Positions 45,833 through 55,399 of a stretch of DNA of 64,000 nucleotides are shown in pieces; the stretch's first letter is position 1, and each line of letters starts with the position of its first letter. The notes beneath the pieces are model-generated. The model did no database searches. It was not told the DNA's origin and saw nothing but the letters and a program-made list of their open reading frames with translations. This DNA comes from DATFRY01 sp035489015 (GTDB lineage: Bacteria > Myxococcota_A > Polyangia > Haliangiales > Haliangiaceae). Position numbers and translations under genes: made by a program. The stretch is from assembly GCA_035489015.1 (NCBI GenBank), contig DATHKR010000235.1:51915-115914 (forward strand). The letters are read 5' to 3'.

Positions 45833-46477
45833 ATGTCACGCGTCGCGCGCGGGGCTAAGGGCCCTAAGGGCCGCTTCCCCGTGGCCGTCGCCCTCCTGGC
45901 CCTCCTCGGCGCGTGCGACGCCAGCATCGGCAACGGTGAGGGCGCGGGCGCGGTCCCGCCCGACGCCAGCGCCGCCACCATCGCGGACGCGAGCCTCCTC
46001 GAGCCGCCCGACGCCGCGGTCATCCTGCCCGACGCGGCGCCGCCCGACGCGCGCCCCGCCTGCGTCGAGGGCGACGACCGCATCGAGGACCCCGACACCG
46101 GCAGCTGCTACCTCCTCTTCGCCGACCCGCGCGGGTGGGGCGAGGCCGAGGCCGCGTGCGCCGCGCTCGGTGGTCACCTGGCGGCGGTGACCACCCTGGC
46201 CGAGAACGAGCTGGTCTCGCGGGTCGTGCCGGACAGCGGGCCGCTCCGGGACGTCTGGATCGGGGCCAGCGACCAGGCCTCCGAGGGGCGGTTCGACTGG
46301 GTCAGCGGCGATCCGTTCGACTTCGACCACTGGCGCGACGGCGAGCCGAACGACGGTGGCCAGAACGGCGAGGACTGCGCAGTCCTCGAGGGTGACGAGA
46401 ACCTGCCCGGCGAGGGCGTCCAGTGGGACGATCGCGACTGCATCGACCTGCACTCGTATCTGTGCGAGCGCCTCTAG
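45833..46477 (+). CDS. Lipoprotein with C-type lectin-like domain
   Basis: 214 residues. Lipobox LLGAC (Cys28). A Pro/Asp/Ala-rich stalk (about 30-75) precedes a C-type lectin-like domain (about 78-214): CYLLFADPRGWGEAEAACAALGG, LAAVTTLAENELV, VWIGASDQASEGRFDWVSGD, WRDGEPNDGG (EPN motif, mannose-type Ca site), EDCAVL, QWDDRDCIDLHSYLCE. The four canonical Cys and the WND-like WDD are present. C-type lectin folds are rare in bacteria but occur in Myxococcota surface proteins. Likely a sugar- or ligand-binding surface protein; a kinase gene starts 23 bases after its stop. Confidence 0.83.
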   Translation: MSRVARGAKGPKGRFPVAVALLALLGACDASIGNGEGAGAVPPDASAATIADASLLEPPDAAVILPDAAPPDARPACVEGDDRIEDPDTGSCYLLFADPRGWGEAEAACAALGGHLAAVTTLAENELVSRVVPDSGPLRDVWIGASDQASEGRFDWVSGDPFDFDHWRDGEPNDGGQNGEDCAVLEGDENLPGEGVQWDDRDCIDLHSYLCERL

Positions 46478-46499
46478 CCCGACCTGTTATCCTGCCGGA

Positions 46500-47537
46500 A
46501 TGGGGAGGCGGGAGACGGCGGGGGCCGGCGTCATCCTCGACGGCAAATACGAGCTCGTCGAGCTGGCAGGGGAGGGCGGGATGGCGACGGTGTGGCGCGG
46601 CGTGCTGCACGGCGCGGCCGGCTTCATGCGGCCGATCGCGATCAAGCGGCTGAAGCCGGAGTTCCGCGCCATCAAGAACTACATCGACATGTTCGTCGAG
46701 GAGGCGCGGGTCGGCTCCGAGCTCAACCACCCCAACATCATCCAGGTGATCGACTTCTGCGTCGATCCGGACGGCCTCTACTACCTGGTCATGGAGTGGG
46801 TCGACGGGCTCGACCTCGGCCGCCTGGCCCGCCTCGCCGCCGATACCTCACGTCCCCTCGAGTGGCCCCTGGCCGCGGCGATCGGCGTCGGGGTCCTGCG
46901 CGGGCTGTCCGCGGCGCACGAGCGGTGCCGGGCCGACGGCGCGCCGGCGCCGGTGGTCCACCGCGACGTGTCACCGCACAACATCCTGATCGGCCTGAAC
47001 GGGTCGGTGAAGCTGACCGACTTCGGCCTGGCCCGCGCGCGCGACCGGGTGATGAGCTTCACCGCGCCGGGGTCGGTGAAGGGCAAGCTCCACTACTTCG
47101 CGCCCGAGGTGACGACCGGGATGCCGGCCACGCCGCGCTCCGACGTCTTCTCCCTGTCCACGGTCCTGTGGGAGGTGTTTGCTGGCCGGCGCGCCTTCTC
47201 CGGCGAGACCGAGGTCGACGTGCTGGTGCAGATCCGCCGCGGCGAGGTCGAGCCGCTGGCCAACGTCCGGCCCGACCTGCCCGCCCGCCTGACCGCGGCG
47301 GTGCAGCGAGGCATGGCCACCGCGGTCGACGCGCGCTTCATCTCGGCGCGGCACATGGCGGTGGAGCTGGGCGAGTGCCTGCGCGACGCCGGCGAGTACG
47401 TCGACCAGCCGGGCCCGCTGGGCCGCAGGGTCGCCGAGGTGGCCGAGCAGGCGCGCGCGCTCGGCCACGCGCTCAGCGGAGCCGAGCTCGATCAGCCGAC
47501 CTGGACCTTCGCGGCATCGCCGCCGGGCGACGAGTAG
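46500..47537 (+). CDS. Ser/Thr protein kinase
   Basis: 345 residues. Kinase domain at about 15-290: LAGEGGMATVWRG loop, Lys49 (IAIKRLK), HRDVSPHN catalytic loop with Ser for Lys, DFG in KLTDFGLAR, FAPEV instead of APE-Q, and DVFSLS. No membrane segment; the last 50 residues are helical (VAEVAEQARALGHAL). It follows the lectin lipoprotein by 23 bases, so it may be co-transcribed with it. The physiological substrate is unknown. Same subclass as the kinase at 12553-13812. Confidence 0.87.
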   Translation: MGRRETAGAGVILDGKYELVELAGEGGMATVWRGVLHGAAGFMRPIAIKRLKPEFRAIKNYIDMFVEEARVGSELNHPNIIQVIDFCVDPDGLYYLVMEWVDGLDLGRLARLAADTSRPLEWPLAAAIGVGVLRGLSAAHERCRADGAPAPVVHRDVSPHNILIGLNGSVKLTDFGLARARDRVMSFTAPGSVKGKLHYFAPEVTTGMPATPRSDVFSLSTVLWEVFAGRRAFSGETEVDVLVQIRRGEVEPLANVRPDLPARLTAAVQRGMATAVDARFISARHMAVELGECLRDAGEYVDQPGPLGRRVAEVAEQARALGHALSGAELDQPTWTFAASPPGDE

Positions 47538-47555
47538 GCTCGAGCCAGCGGCCTG

Positions 47556-48107
47556 CTACCGGCGCCGGTGATAGCCGCCGCCCGGACGTCCGCGCCGGAT
47601 CGGCGGCCGACCCTGGCCGCGGTGATCGCGGACGTCGCCGCCCCGTCCGCGATAGGTGCGGTGGTCGCGATACGGGACGCGATAGCCGCGCCCGCGGCCG
47701 CCTCCCACCCACCGGCCGCTCCGGTAGTCGTAGTGGTGATAGCCAGCCCGGTGCGGACGCCAGCGGCCGCCGATCCACACGTAGCCATTGCGCGAGCGCG
47801 CCCACAGGCCGGGCCGGTACGCCCACCGCCCACCCCAGTAGTCCCAGTAGCCCTGGACATAGACGTAGCCGGGCCGGGCGGTGACCCAGTAGCCCGGGTA
47901 CCACTGCCAGCCAGCCCCACCCCACACCCAGTGCCCGTCGATCCAGCTGTAGCCGTCGCGATAGCCGTCGTAGTAGGCGACCGGCCCGGGTGGGCCCGCG
48001 TCGACCCCGACCCCGACGCTGGCGGTGGTGGCGTAGCAGCCGGACAGACCGAAAACGGCCCCGCCCAGGACCCCCGCCACCATCAACGCGAGGATGGTTC
48101 TTCTCAT
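47556..48107 (-). CDS. Trp/Tyr/Gly/Arg-rich repeat lipoprotein (WXXGXW type)
   Basis: 183 residues. Lipobox FGLSGC (Cys24). The mature chain is built of short repeats of the YxWGxW/WxxGxW class (WIDGHWVWGGAGWQWYPGYW, WGGRWAYRPGLW, YVWIGGRWRPHRAGYHH), then a highly basic, Gly/Arg-rich tail (GGGRGRGYRVPYRDHR; GRPPIRRGRPGGG). Families with this repeat are outer-membrane lipoproteins of unknown function. The repeat tail is very basic, so it may bind a polyanion. It has its own gene, convergent with the kinase and divergent from apaH. Confidence 0.75.
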   Translation of the reverse strand: MRRTILALMVAGVLGGAVFGLSGCYATTASVGVGVDAGPPGPVAYYDGYRDGYSWIDGHWVWGGAGWQWYPGYWVTARPGYVYVQGYWDYWGGRWAYRPGLWARSRNGYVWIGGRWRPHRAGYHHYDYRSGRWVGGGRGRGYRVPYRDHRTYRGRGGDVRDHRGQGRPPIRRGRPGGGYHRRR

Positions 48108-48269
48108 GGATCGAGCATTACCTCCGCCGGGTGCGCGCGCAAGAGCCGTGCTCCCCCGCCCGCCGGGCTCGCCTGTCAGGACGAGGAGTTGTGCATTTCG
48201 AGATCCGGCAAATCATCGATCGCCTGTCAGGTCTGTTCCGCGTCGCCGCGGAGCGTTAATAAGAGGGAA

Positions 48270-49070
48270 GTGCCTCACTACGCGATCGGCGACGTCCAGG
48301 GATGCATGGAGAGCCTGCGCGCGCTCCTCGCCCGCATCGATCACGACCCGGCCCGCGATCGGCTGTGGCTGACCGGCGATCTGGTCAACCGCGGCCCGCG
48401 CTCGCTCGAGGTCCTGCGCTGGGCGCGCGAGCAGGGCGACTCGGTCGTCACCGTGCTCGGCAACCATGACCTGCACCTCCTGGCTCGCGCCGCCGGCGTC
48501 GCCCCGCGCCGCCCGCGCGACACGCTCGACGCGGTGCTGGCGGCGCCGGATCGCGACGACCTCATCGACTGGCTGCGCCGGCGACCGCTCCTGTTCCGCG
48601 AGGGCCGGCTGGTCCTGGTCCACGGCGGGCTGCTGCCGGCCTGGTCGGTCGACGACGCCGAGGAGCTGGCCCGCGATCTCGAGGCGGAGCTGGCCGGCTC
48701 GCGCTGGGTCGCGCTCCTCGCCGAGTGGCGGGGCGCGCCGGCGGCGTGGCGCAAGGACCTGGCTCCGGCCGCGCGCCGCGCCCTCGCGCTGACCGCGCTG
48801 GCCACCCTGCGCGCGGTGAACGGCGAGGGGGCGATGCGGCGCGACTTCAACGGCTCGCCCGAGGAGATGCCGCCCGGCTGCGTCGCCTGGTTCGATCACC
48901 CGGCGCGCCGATCGCGCGACGCGCGCATCGTCTTCGGCCACTGGGCCGCGCTCGGCCTGCTCCTGCGCGACGACGTCGCCGCGCTCGACACCGGCTGCGT
49001 GTGGGGCCGTCAGCTGACCGCGCTGCGGGTCGACGACGGCGCGGTGTTCCAGCAGCCGGCGCTGGAGTAG
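48270..49070 (+). CDS. apaH: Symmetrical bis(5'-nucleosyl)-tetraphosphatase ApaH
   Basis: 266 residues with the metallophosphatase signature in order: AIGDVQGCMESL, LTGDLVNRGP, VLGNHDLHLL, LVHGGLLPAW and IVFGHWAALGLL, each carrying metal-ligand His or Asp. ApaH cleaves Ap4A into two ADP and removes NpnN caps from RNA; it protects against oxidative and heat stress. The GTG start is preceded by AGAGGGAA. The end 'ALDTGCVWGRQLTALRVDD' is the usual ApaH terminus. Divergent from the W-rich lipoprotein across 162 bases. Confidence 0.92.
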   Translation: MPHYAIGDVQGCMESLRALLARIDHDPARDRLWLTGDLVNRGPRSLEVLRWAREQGDSVVTVLGNHDLHLLARAAGVAPRRPRDTLDAVLAAPDRDDLIDWLRRRPLLFREGRLVLVHGGLLPAWSVDDAEELARDLEAELAGSRWVALLAEWRGAPAAWRKDLAPAARRALALTALATLRAVNGEGAMRRDFNGSPEEMPPGCVAWFDHPARRSRDARIVFGHWAALGLLLRDDVAALDTGCVWGRQLTALRVDDGAVFQQPALE

Positions 49071-49080
49071 CCGCCGCGGC

Positions 49081-50814
<1,734 letters not shown>

Positions 50815-50910
50815 CCCTCGAGCATAGGAGAACCCGCGCCCGCGCGAGATGGTGGTTGCTTGGCCCCGGAGCGGAATTCAAACTCGAGGGACACCTGGAG
50901 GTTCCCACCC

Positions 50911-51120
50911 ATGGTCCGTCGCAGCGTTCCGAACGTCCGCGTGGTGAGTGGCGTCGATCTCGAGCGGCCCCTTGGCGCCCGGCTGCGCGGCGCCGGCCGC
51001 GCGCTGCGCCCGGCCGGCCAGGTCGCCGCCCAGGTCCTGGTCGGCTTCTGGCCGCTGTGGGCGGTCAGCGCGTTCGCGTTCGGGCTCTGCTGGGTGTTCG
51101 CGCTGAGCGCATCGCCGTGA
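50911..51120 (+). CDS. Small single-pass membrane protein, tentative
   Basis: 69 residues: a basic N-terminus (MVRRSVPNVRVVSG; RLRGAGRALRP) and one membrane segment (VLVGFWPLWAVSAFAFGLCWVFAL). GGAGG lies nine bases before the ATG. It overlaps the 3' end of the convergent phosphatidyltransferase gene by 56 bases, which lowers confidence, but the sharp amphipathic/hydrophobic layout speaks for a real gene. Confidence 0.45.
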   Translation: MVRRSVPNVRVVSGVDLERPLGARLRGAGRALRPAGQVAAQVLVGFWPLWAVSAFAFGLCWVFALSASP

Positions 51121-52210
51121 CCGCGTAGTGGGTGGTGGTGATCGCGGCCGCGACCAGCGCGCCGGCCGCCATCGCCGCGGTGGCCACCTCGCGCCAGCCG
51201 AGCAGCAGCAGCACGACGACGATGGTGATGTTGGCGTCGCGCCGGACGATGAAGCTCAGGCCGTAGAACAGCGTGCCGAGCCGGCTGCGCTCGGGCGCGG
51301 TCACCGGATCGCGCTCCGGGTGGGCGAAGAACCACGGGAACTGGGCGGTGTCGATCGGGAGGCCCATGCGGTGGAGATCGACGTAGAGCCGCGCCACCGC
51401 GAGCGCGCCGATCGCCGCGCCGCCGCAGCCGACCCACAGCCACAGGCCGCCGCCGCCGCGCCAGAGGCCGACCCCGAGGCCGGCCAGGAGCGAGTAGGTC
51501 GACAGCTCGTCGGTCATCGCGTCGAGCCACTCGCCCAGCTTCGAGCTCTGCAGGCGGACGCGGGCCAGCTCGCCGTCCACGTGATCGAGCGCGCCGCCCA
51601 GCCAGTAGATCACGCCGGCCGCGGCCACCGCGGTCGCGCCGCCGCTCGCGGCCAGGAGCGCCGCGACCAGCGCGCAGCCGAGCGCGCCGAAGGTGACGTG
51701 GTTGGGCGCGACGCGGGTCGGCAGCAGCGCGCGGGTCACCACGCGCGCGAGCGGGCGGATGACGTGATAGGAGATGACCCCGTCGAGATCGACGCTCTTG
51801 CGGATCTGCGCGAACAGGGCGCGCTCGGCGGCGACCGCGTCGGCGGGGCTGCGCACGCGCACCAGCGGCTCGGGCCGATGGTCGGCCAGGGCCGCGCCCG
51901 GCTCCGGCAGGTCGCCGGTTCGATAGACCGCGCGCGCGTCGAGGGCGAGCGCGGGCGCACCCGGCGCCCCCGGGCCGACGCCGACCGCGATCTCCACCGC
52001 CAGTGACGCGCTGACCGGGTAGCGGGCGATGGCGCGCTCGACCTGGGCGAAGCCGTCCCGATCGCCGACCACCACGCGCGCCGCGCGCCAGCCTCGCCGG
52101 GCCAGCTGGCGCAGGCCGCGCACCACCAGCGGGATGCCGCCGACCACGGCGGTCGCGGCCAGCTCGCCGGGATTCGCGCGCGCGTCCAGCTCGGCTCTCG
52201 GCTCCGTCAC
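51065..52210 (-). CDS. CDP-alcohol phosphatidyltransferase family enzyme
   Basis: 381 residues. It carries the exact CDP-alcohol motif D-x2-DG-x2-AR-x8-G-x3-D-x3-D in DHVDGELARVRL...GEWLDAMTDE (near residues 215-240), flanked by membrane helices (VTFGALGCALVAALLAA, AAGVIYWLGGAL, ITIVVVLLLLGWREVA). An N-terminal extension of about 150 soluble residues (nucleotidyltransferase-like IPLVVRGLRQL, RVVVGDRDG) precedes it. This two-part plan is seen in inositol-phosphate or glycerol-phosphate-type enzymes, for example bifunctional IPCT/DIPPS-like proteins. The polar-lipid substrate is not determined. Confidence 0.78.
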   Translation of the reverse strand: MTEPRAELDARANPGELAATAVVGGIPLVVRGLRQLARRGWRAARVVVGDRDGFAQVERAIARYPVSASLAVEIAVGVGPGAPGAPALALDARAVYRTGDLPEPGAALADHRPEPLVRVRSPADAVAAERALFAQIRKSVDLDGVISYHVIRPLARVVTRALLPTRVAPNHVTFGALGCALVAALLAASGGATAVAAAGVIYWLGGALDHVDGELARVRLQSSKLGEWLDAMTDELSTYSLLAGLGVGLWRGGGGLWLWVGCGGAAIGALAVARLYVDLHRMGLPIDTAQFPWFFAHPERDPVTAPERSRLGTLFYGLSFIVRRDANITIVVVLLLLGWREVATAAMAAGALVAAAITTTHYAVTAMRSARTPSRARTRTR

Positions 52211-52314
52211 GACCGGACGTTATACCGCGCCGCTCGCGCCGGACGGGCAGGGCGCGGCAGCGGATGCCGGGCGTCCGGCTTGCGCGGCCCGCGCCAGTTG
52301 GGGAATGGTAGGGC

Positions 52315-53112
52315 ATGTCTCGCGCCCGGCTCGCCCAGTGCCGCGCGTTCCTCCTCGACATGGACGGGACGCTGTACCTGGACGAGCGCCTCCTGCCCGG
52401 CGCGCGCGAGCTGGTCGCGCTGCTCGACCAGCGCGGTCTGCCGTACCTGTTCGTCACCAACAACTCGTCGCGGCGCGGCGAGGACTACCGCCAGCGCCTG
52501 GAGCGGCTCGACATCCACGTCCCGGTCGACCGCATCCTGACCAGCGGCGACGCGACCATCGACTACCTCCTCCACCACACGCCCCACCGCTCGGCCTACG
52601 TGGTCGGCACCCCGGGGCTCGAGCACGACTTCCGCGCGGCCGGCTTCTCGCTCGATCCGATCGATCCGGACTGCGTGGTGGTCGGCTACGACACCACCGT
52701 CACCTACGAGAAGCTGGAGATCGCGTGCCGGCACCTCTTCTCCGGCAAGCCGTACGTCGCGACCCACCCGGACAGGACCTGCATCACCCAGCGCGGCCTC
52801 ATCCCGGACATCGCGGCGATCATCGCCGCGTGCGAGGCGGTGACCGGCCGCGCGCCCGACCGCATCCTCGGCAAGCCGTATCCCGAGATGGTCGAGGTGG
52901 CGCTGCGCCGGCTCGGCACGTCGGCCGCGACCACCGCGATCGTCGGCGACCAGCTCGACACCGACATGACCATGGCCGAGCTGTCCGGCCTGGTCGCGGT
53001 GCTGGTCATGTCGGGCGAGACCACCCAGGCCAAGCTGGACGAGTGGCCGGTCGATCGCCGCCCGGCGATCATCGCGTCGCACATCGGCGAGGTCCTCGAC
53101 TGGCTGACCTGA
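52315..53112 (+). CDS. HAD-superfamily phosphatase, NagD type
   Basis: 265 residues. HAD motifs: FLLDMDGTLYLDE (nucleophile Asp, near residue 15), FVTNNSS (motif II), GKPYPEM with motif-III Lys, and VGDQLDTDMTMA (motif IV). The middle part carries a C2-type cap. NagD-like enzymes dephosphorylate nucleotides or sugar phosphates, sometimes p-nitrophenyl phosphate. The start is an ATG with no strong Shine-Dalgarno. Divergent from the phosphatidyltransferase across 104 bases. Confidence 0.85.
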   Translation: MSRARLAQCRAFLLDMDGTLYLDERLLPGARELVALLDQRGLPYLFVTNNSSRRGEDYRQRLERLDIHVPVDRILTSGDATIDYLLHHTPHRSAYVVGTPGLEHDFRAAGFSLDPIDPDCVVVGYDTTVTYEKLEIACRHLFSGKPYVATHPDRTCITQRGLIPDIAAIIAACEAVTGRAPDRILGKPYPEMVEVALRRLGTSAATTAIVGDQLDTDMTMAELSGLVAVLVMSGETTQAKLDEWPVDRRPAIIASHIGEVLDWLT

Positions 53113-53136
53113 CCGCCGGATGACGGCTCGACCCGC

Positions 53137-53718
53137 TCAGGGCGCGGTCGGGTCGTCGAACACGGCGGCGATCGCGGCCAGGGTGGCCTCTTCCTGCTGG
53201 CCGATCTTGCCCAGCCCGAGGAAGCCGCCGGCCGACTCGGCCACCTTGCGGGCCATGCCGGCGATCTGCTGGCGAAGCTGGACCCGCTGCGAGGGGACCA
53301 GCGTCGCGGCCAGCGCCCGCGTGTACGACGCCCACGCGTCGAACAGCTGAGGTGACGGGCGGCGGGCCAGCCAGCCGGCCAGCAGCGAGTGGGCCGGGCC
53401 CTTCTCGTCGACGCCGCGCTCGTGGGCCGCCTTGAGCACCGCCGTCCGCTCCCGGTCCTGCACCTCGCCGTCCGCCCACGCGACCGACACCAGCGGCACC
53501 ATCGACAGCGCCGCCATGGTGGAGCCGGACACGCCGAGCGCGACCAGCTGGTCGAGCACCGCGTCGTCGGCGATCCCGCACGAGGTGCGCAGCTCCTCGC
53601 GGGTCGCCTTGCGATCGAGCTCGGTCCGCAGGGCGGCAAGCTGCTGCTCCTGCAGCTTGTGGAAGAACTCCTCCTCGAGGGCCTCCCTCCGGTCCTTGAG
53701 AAAATCTCGGCTGCTCAC
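53137..53718 (-). CDS. TerB-like domain protein
   Basis: 193 residues. A charged N-terminal helix (SRDFLKDRREALEEEFFHKL) precedes a TerB/DUF533-like core: 'PLVSVAWADGEVQDRERTAVLKAAHERGV' (AWADG-x5-ER hallmark) with further helices (LLAGWLARRPSPQLFDAW, RKVAESAGGFLGLGKIGQQ). TerB domains bind metals and appear in tellurite resistance and stress proteins; here it stands alone. Its start lies at the edge of a 413-base non-coding gap. Convergent with the HAD gene. Confidence 0.72.
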   Translation of the reverse strand: MSSRDFLKDRREALEEEFFHKLQEQQLAALRTELDRKATREELRTSCGIADDAVLDQLVALGVSGSTMAALSMVPLVSVAWADGEVQDRERTAVLKAAHERGVDEKGPAHSLLAGWLARRPSPQLFDAWASYTRALAATLVPSQRVQLRQQIAGMARKVAESAGGFLGLGKIGQQEEATLAAIAAVFDDPTAP

Positions 53719-54131
53719 GTCTCCATCCTCCTCGCTGAATCGCGCAGCACCATATACCGCGACTTCTCGGCCGCGGCGCGTCGAGCCTCCAGCATGCGGG
53801 GACCGGCCTCGAGGCGCCCGTCGCCCCGGAGGGGGAATGGCAGGCGCGGCGCGCGGGTTCAGCAGCCATCGACTCCGTCGGCTTCACTCTGGCGCGAGAG
53901 GCATTGCGGAGCGGGATGCCGCGGTGCATACAAGAACGGAGCGTCGGCTCCGAAAACGGCGCCAGGTCGGGCAACGCCTTCTCCCCGCACCGCATCCAAC
54001 CAGCTGGAATGAGGCTCGAACCCTGACCCAACTTGACAGCCTGCTGGGCGTTCGCCATGTTAGACGAATCTAACCCAGACGTAAGAGTCGGTCTTTAACG
54101 CTGTTTCCCCGCCCGCCGGAGGTACCCGGTC
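53719..54131. other. Long intergenic region (413 bases)
   Basis: Divergent region between the TerB-like gene and the RpoH-like sigma factor. The short frames here have poor start signals and I do not support any gene in it. Towards the sigma factor it contains a TTGACA box with a weak -10 and an inverted repeat (54033-54074). A fragment resembling a tRNA T-loop on the minus strand was examined and rejected. Confidence 0.6.
54033..54074 (+). promoter_or_regulatory. Promoter with inverted-repeat operator before the sigma factor
   Basis: TTGACA (54033-54038) is followed after 17 bases by CATGTT (54056-54061), a -35/-10 pair with a perfect -35 and a weak -10. A perfect dyad GTTAGA-CGAA-TCTAAC (54059-54074) overlaps the -10 and the expected start of transcription. 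This is the layout of a repressor site. GGAGG precedes the ATG of the sigma gene by nine bases (54132). Confidence 0.5.
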
Positions 54132-55037
54132 ATGTCCCGCGTCCGCGAGCCCAGTGAGCAGAGGTTCCGGTCCTACATCTCGAATGTCGATCGGCTGCCG
54201 ATCCTGACCCGCGAGAGCGAGCTCGAGCTCGCCCGCCGATACCGGGACAAGGCAGATCAGGAAGCGGCCAACCAGCTGATCGAGGCGCACCTGCGCTCGG
54301 TCGTGAAGATGGCCCGAAAGTACGCCGGCTACGGCATCCCGGTGTCAGAGCTGGTCGCCGAGGGAAACCTCGGTCTCATCGAGGCGGCCCGTCGGTTCGA
54401 GCCGGAGCGCAACCTCCGCTTCTTCACCTACGCCCGCTACTGGATACGCGCCTACATCCTGGCCTACGTGCTCCGCCAGTGGAGCATCGTCGACATGGGG
54501 ACCAGCGCGCTCCAGTCGAAGATCTTCTTCCGGCTGCAGGCGGAGAAGGCGCGGCTCGACGCCGAGCTCGGCGACGACGACCGGGTCGACAGCACCCTGG
54601 CCGACCGGTTCCGCACCTCCGAAGATCACGTGCGCGCCTCGCTGTTCCGCCTGCGCGGGCGCGACACCTCGCTCGACGCGCCGCTCATCACCGACGGGCG
54701 CACCACCTTCCTCGACGTCCTGCCCGACGAGGCCGAGAGTCAGGAGCAGCGCGCGTCGCAGGCGGAGATGTCGCACCTGGTCCGCGCGGCGGTCGCCAAC
54801 CTGTGGCCGCGGCTCGACGCGCGCGAGCAGCAGATCGTGCACGAGCGGCTCCTGCCCGACGACGCCGACTCGGCCGCGAGCCTGGCCGAGCTGGGCCGCA
54901 GCATGGGCGTGACTCGCGAGCGCGTCCGCCAGATCGAGGTCGGCCTCAAGGCGAAGCTGCGCTGCGAGTTCCGCACGCTGTCCGGCGAGCAGTCGGCGGA
55001 TCGGCCGTGCGGCGAGATGTGCCCCTGCGCGGCGTGA
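54132..55037 (+). CDS. RpoH-like sigma-70 factor with Cys-rich C-terminus
   Basis: 301 residues. Regions 1.2/2 (ARRYRDKADQEAANQLIEAH, MARKYAGYGIPVSELVAEGN, FFTYARYWIRAYILAYVLRQ), an RpoH-type box (LQSKIFFRLQAEKARLDAEL) and region 4 with helix-turn-helix (SLAELGRSMGVTRERVRQIEVGL). This places it with the heat-shock/RpoH-like group. The C-terminus departs from RpoH: SADRPCGEMCPCAA ends with C-x3-C-x-C, a possible metal- or thiol-sensing tail. No anti-sigma gene is adjacent; a Fis-like gene is convergent. Which promoters it serves is unknown. Confidence 0.85.
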   Translation: MSRVREPSEQRFRSYISNVDRLPILTRESELELARRYRDKADQEAANQLIEAHLRSVVKMARKYAGYGIPVSELVAEGNLGLIEAARRFEPERNLRFFTYARYWIRAYILAYVLRQWSIVDMGTSALQSKIFFRLQAEKARLDAELGDDDRVDSTLADRFRTSEDHVRASLFRLRGRDTSLDAPLITDGRTTFLDVLPDEAESQEQRASQAEMSHLVRAAVANLWPRLDAREQQIVHERLLPDDADSAASLAELGRSMGVTRERVRQIEVGLKAKLRCEFRTLSGEQSADRPCGEMCPCAA

Positions 55038-55068
55038 ATCGCCGCGCGCGGGGTCGGATCGCGGACTG

Positions 55069-55323
55069 TCAGTTCACCCGGATCCAGCGCCACTTCCCCG
55101 GGCGCCGGATCTTTTCCTTGAGCGTGGAGAAGCCGATGTCGAGGCGACCGGCTGCCTCGACGCGATCGCCGTCCGACACCGCGATGATGTACTGGACGTA
55201 GCGGCGCTCGAACGCGCGACGTGCGTCGCGCAGCGGCCACGGCTTCTTCGCGTTGGCCAGCTCCTCAGCCAGTGCGGTCAGATCATCGACGAGCTTCTTG
55301 GCTTCCTGGCGCTTCGCCGCCAT
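55069..55323 (-). CDS. Fis-type helix-turn-helix protein
   Basis: 84 residues. Basic helical N-terminus (MAAKRQEAKKLVDDLTALAE) and a C-terminal Fis-type DNA-binding domain: FERRYVQYIIAVSDGDRVEA, then AAGRLDIGFSTLKEKIRRPG, matching the C-terminal domain of NtrC-type activators but without an ATPase part. It should bind DNA as a small dimer. I chose ATG 55323 because GGGGGA precedes it and the longer frame adds an unconvincing start. Convergent with the sigma factor gene (31 bases between stops), so possibly a joint regulatory unit. Confidence 0.75.
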   Translation of the reverse strand: MAAKRQEAKKLVDDLTALAEELANAKKPWPLRDARRAFERRYVQYIIAVSDGDRVEAAGRLDIGFSTLKEKIRRPGKWRWIRVN

Positions 55324-55399
55324 ACGCGTCCCCCTGTCGGGCTTTGTCCCCAAGCCCGCGACCCGAGCGTCGACCTTATCACCACTCGATCGCCGCGCG

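Noticed and set aside
53389..54012. Plus-strand frame over the sigma upstream region
   Set aside because: Mostly antisense to the TerB-like gene and running into non-coding DNA; no ribosome binding site or homologous pattern.
54013..54023. tRNA T-loop-like GGGTTCGAGCC on the minus strand
   Set aside because: The T-stem cannot pair and there is no acceptor stem, D-arm or anticodon arm around it.
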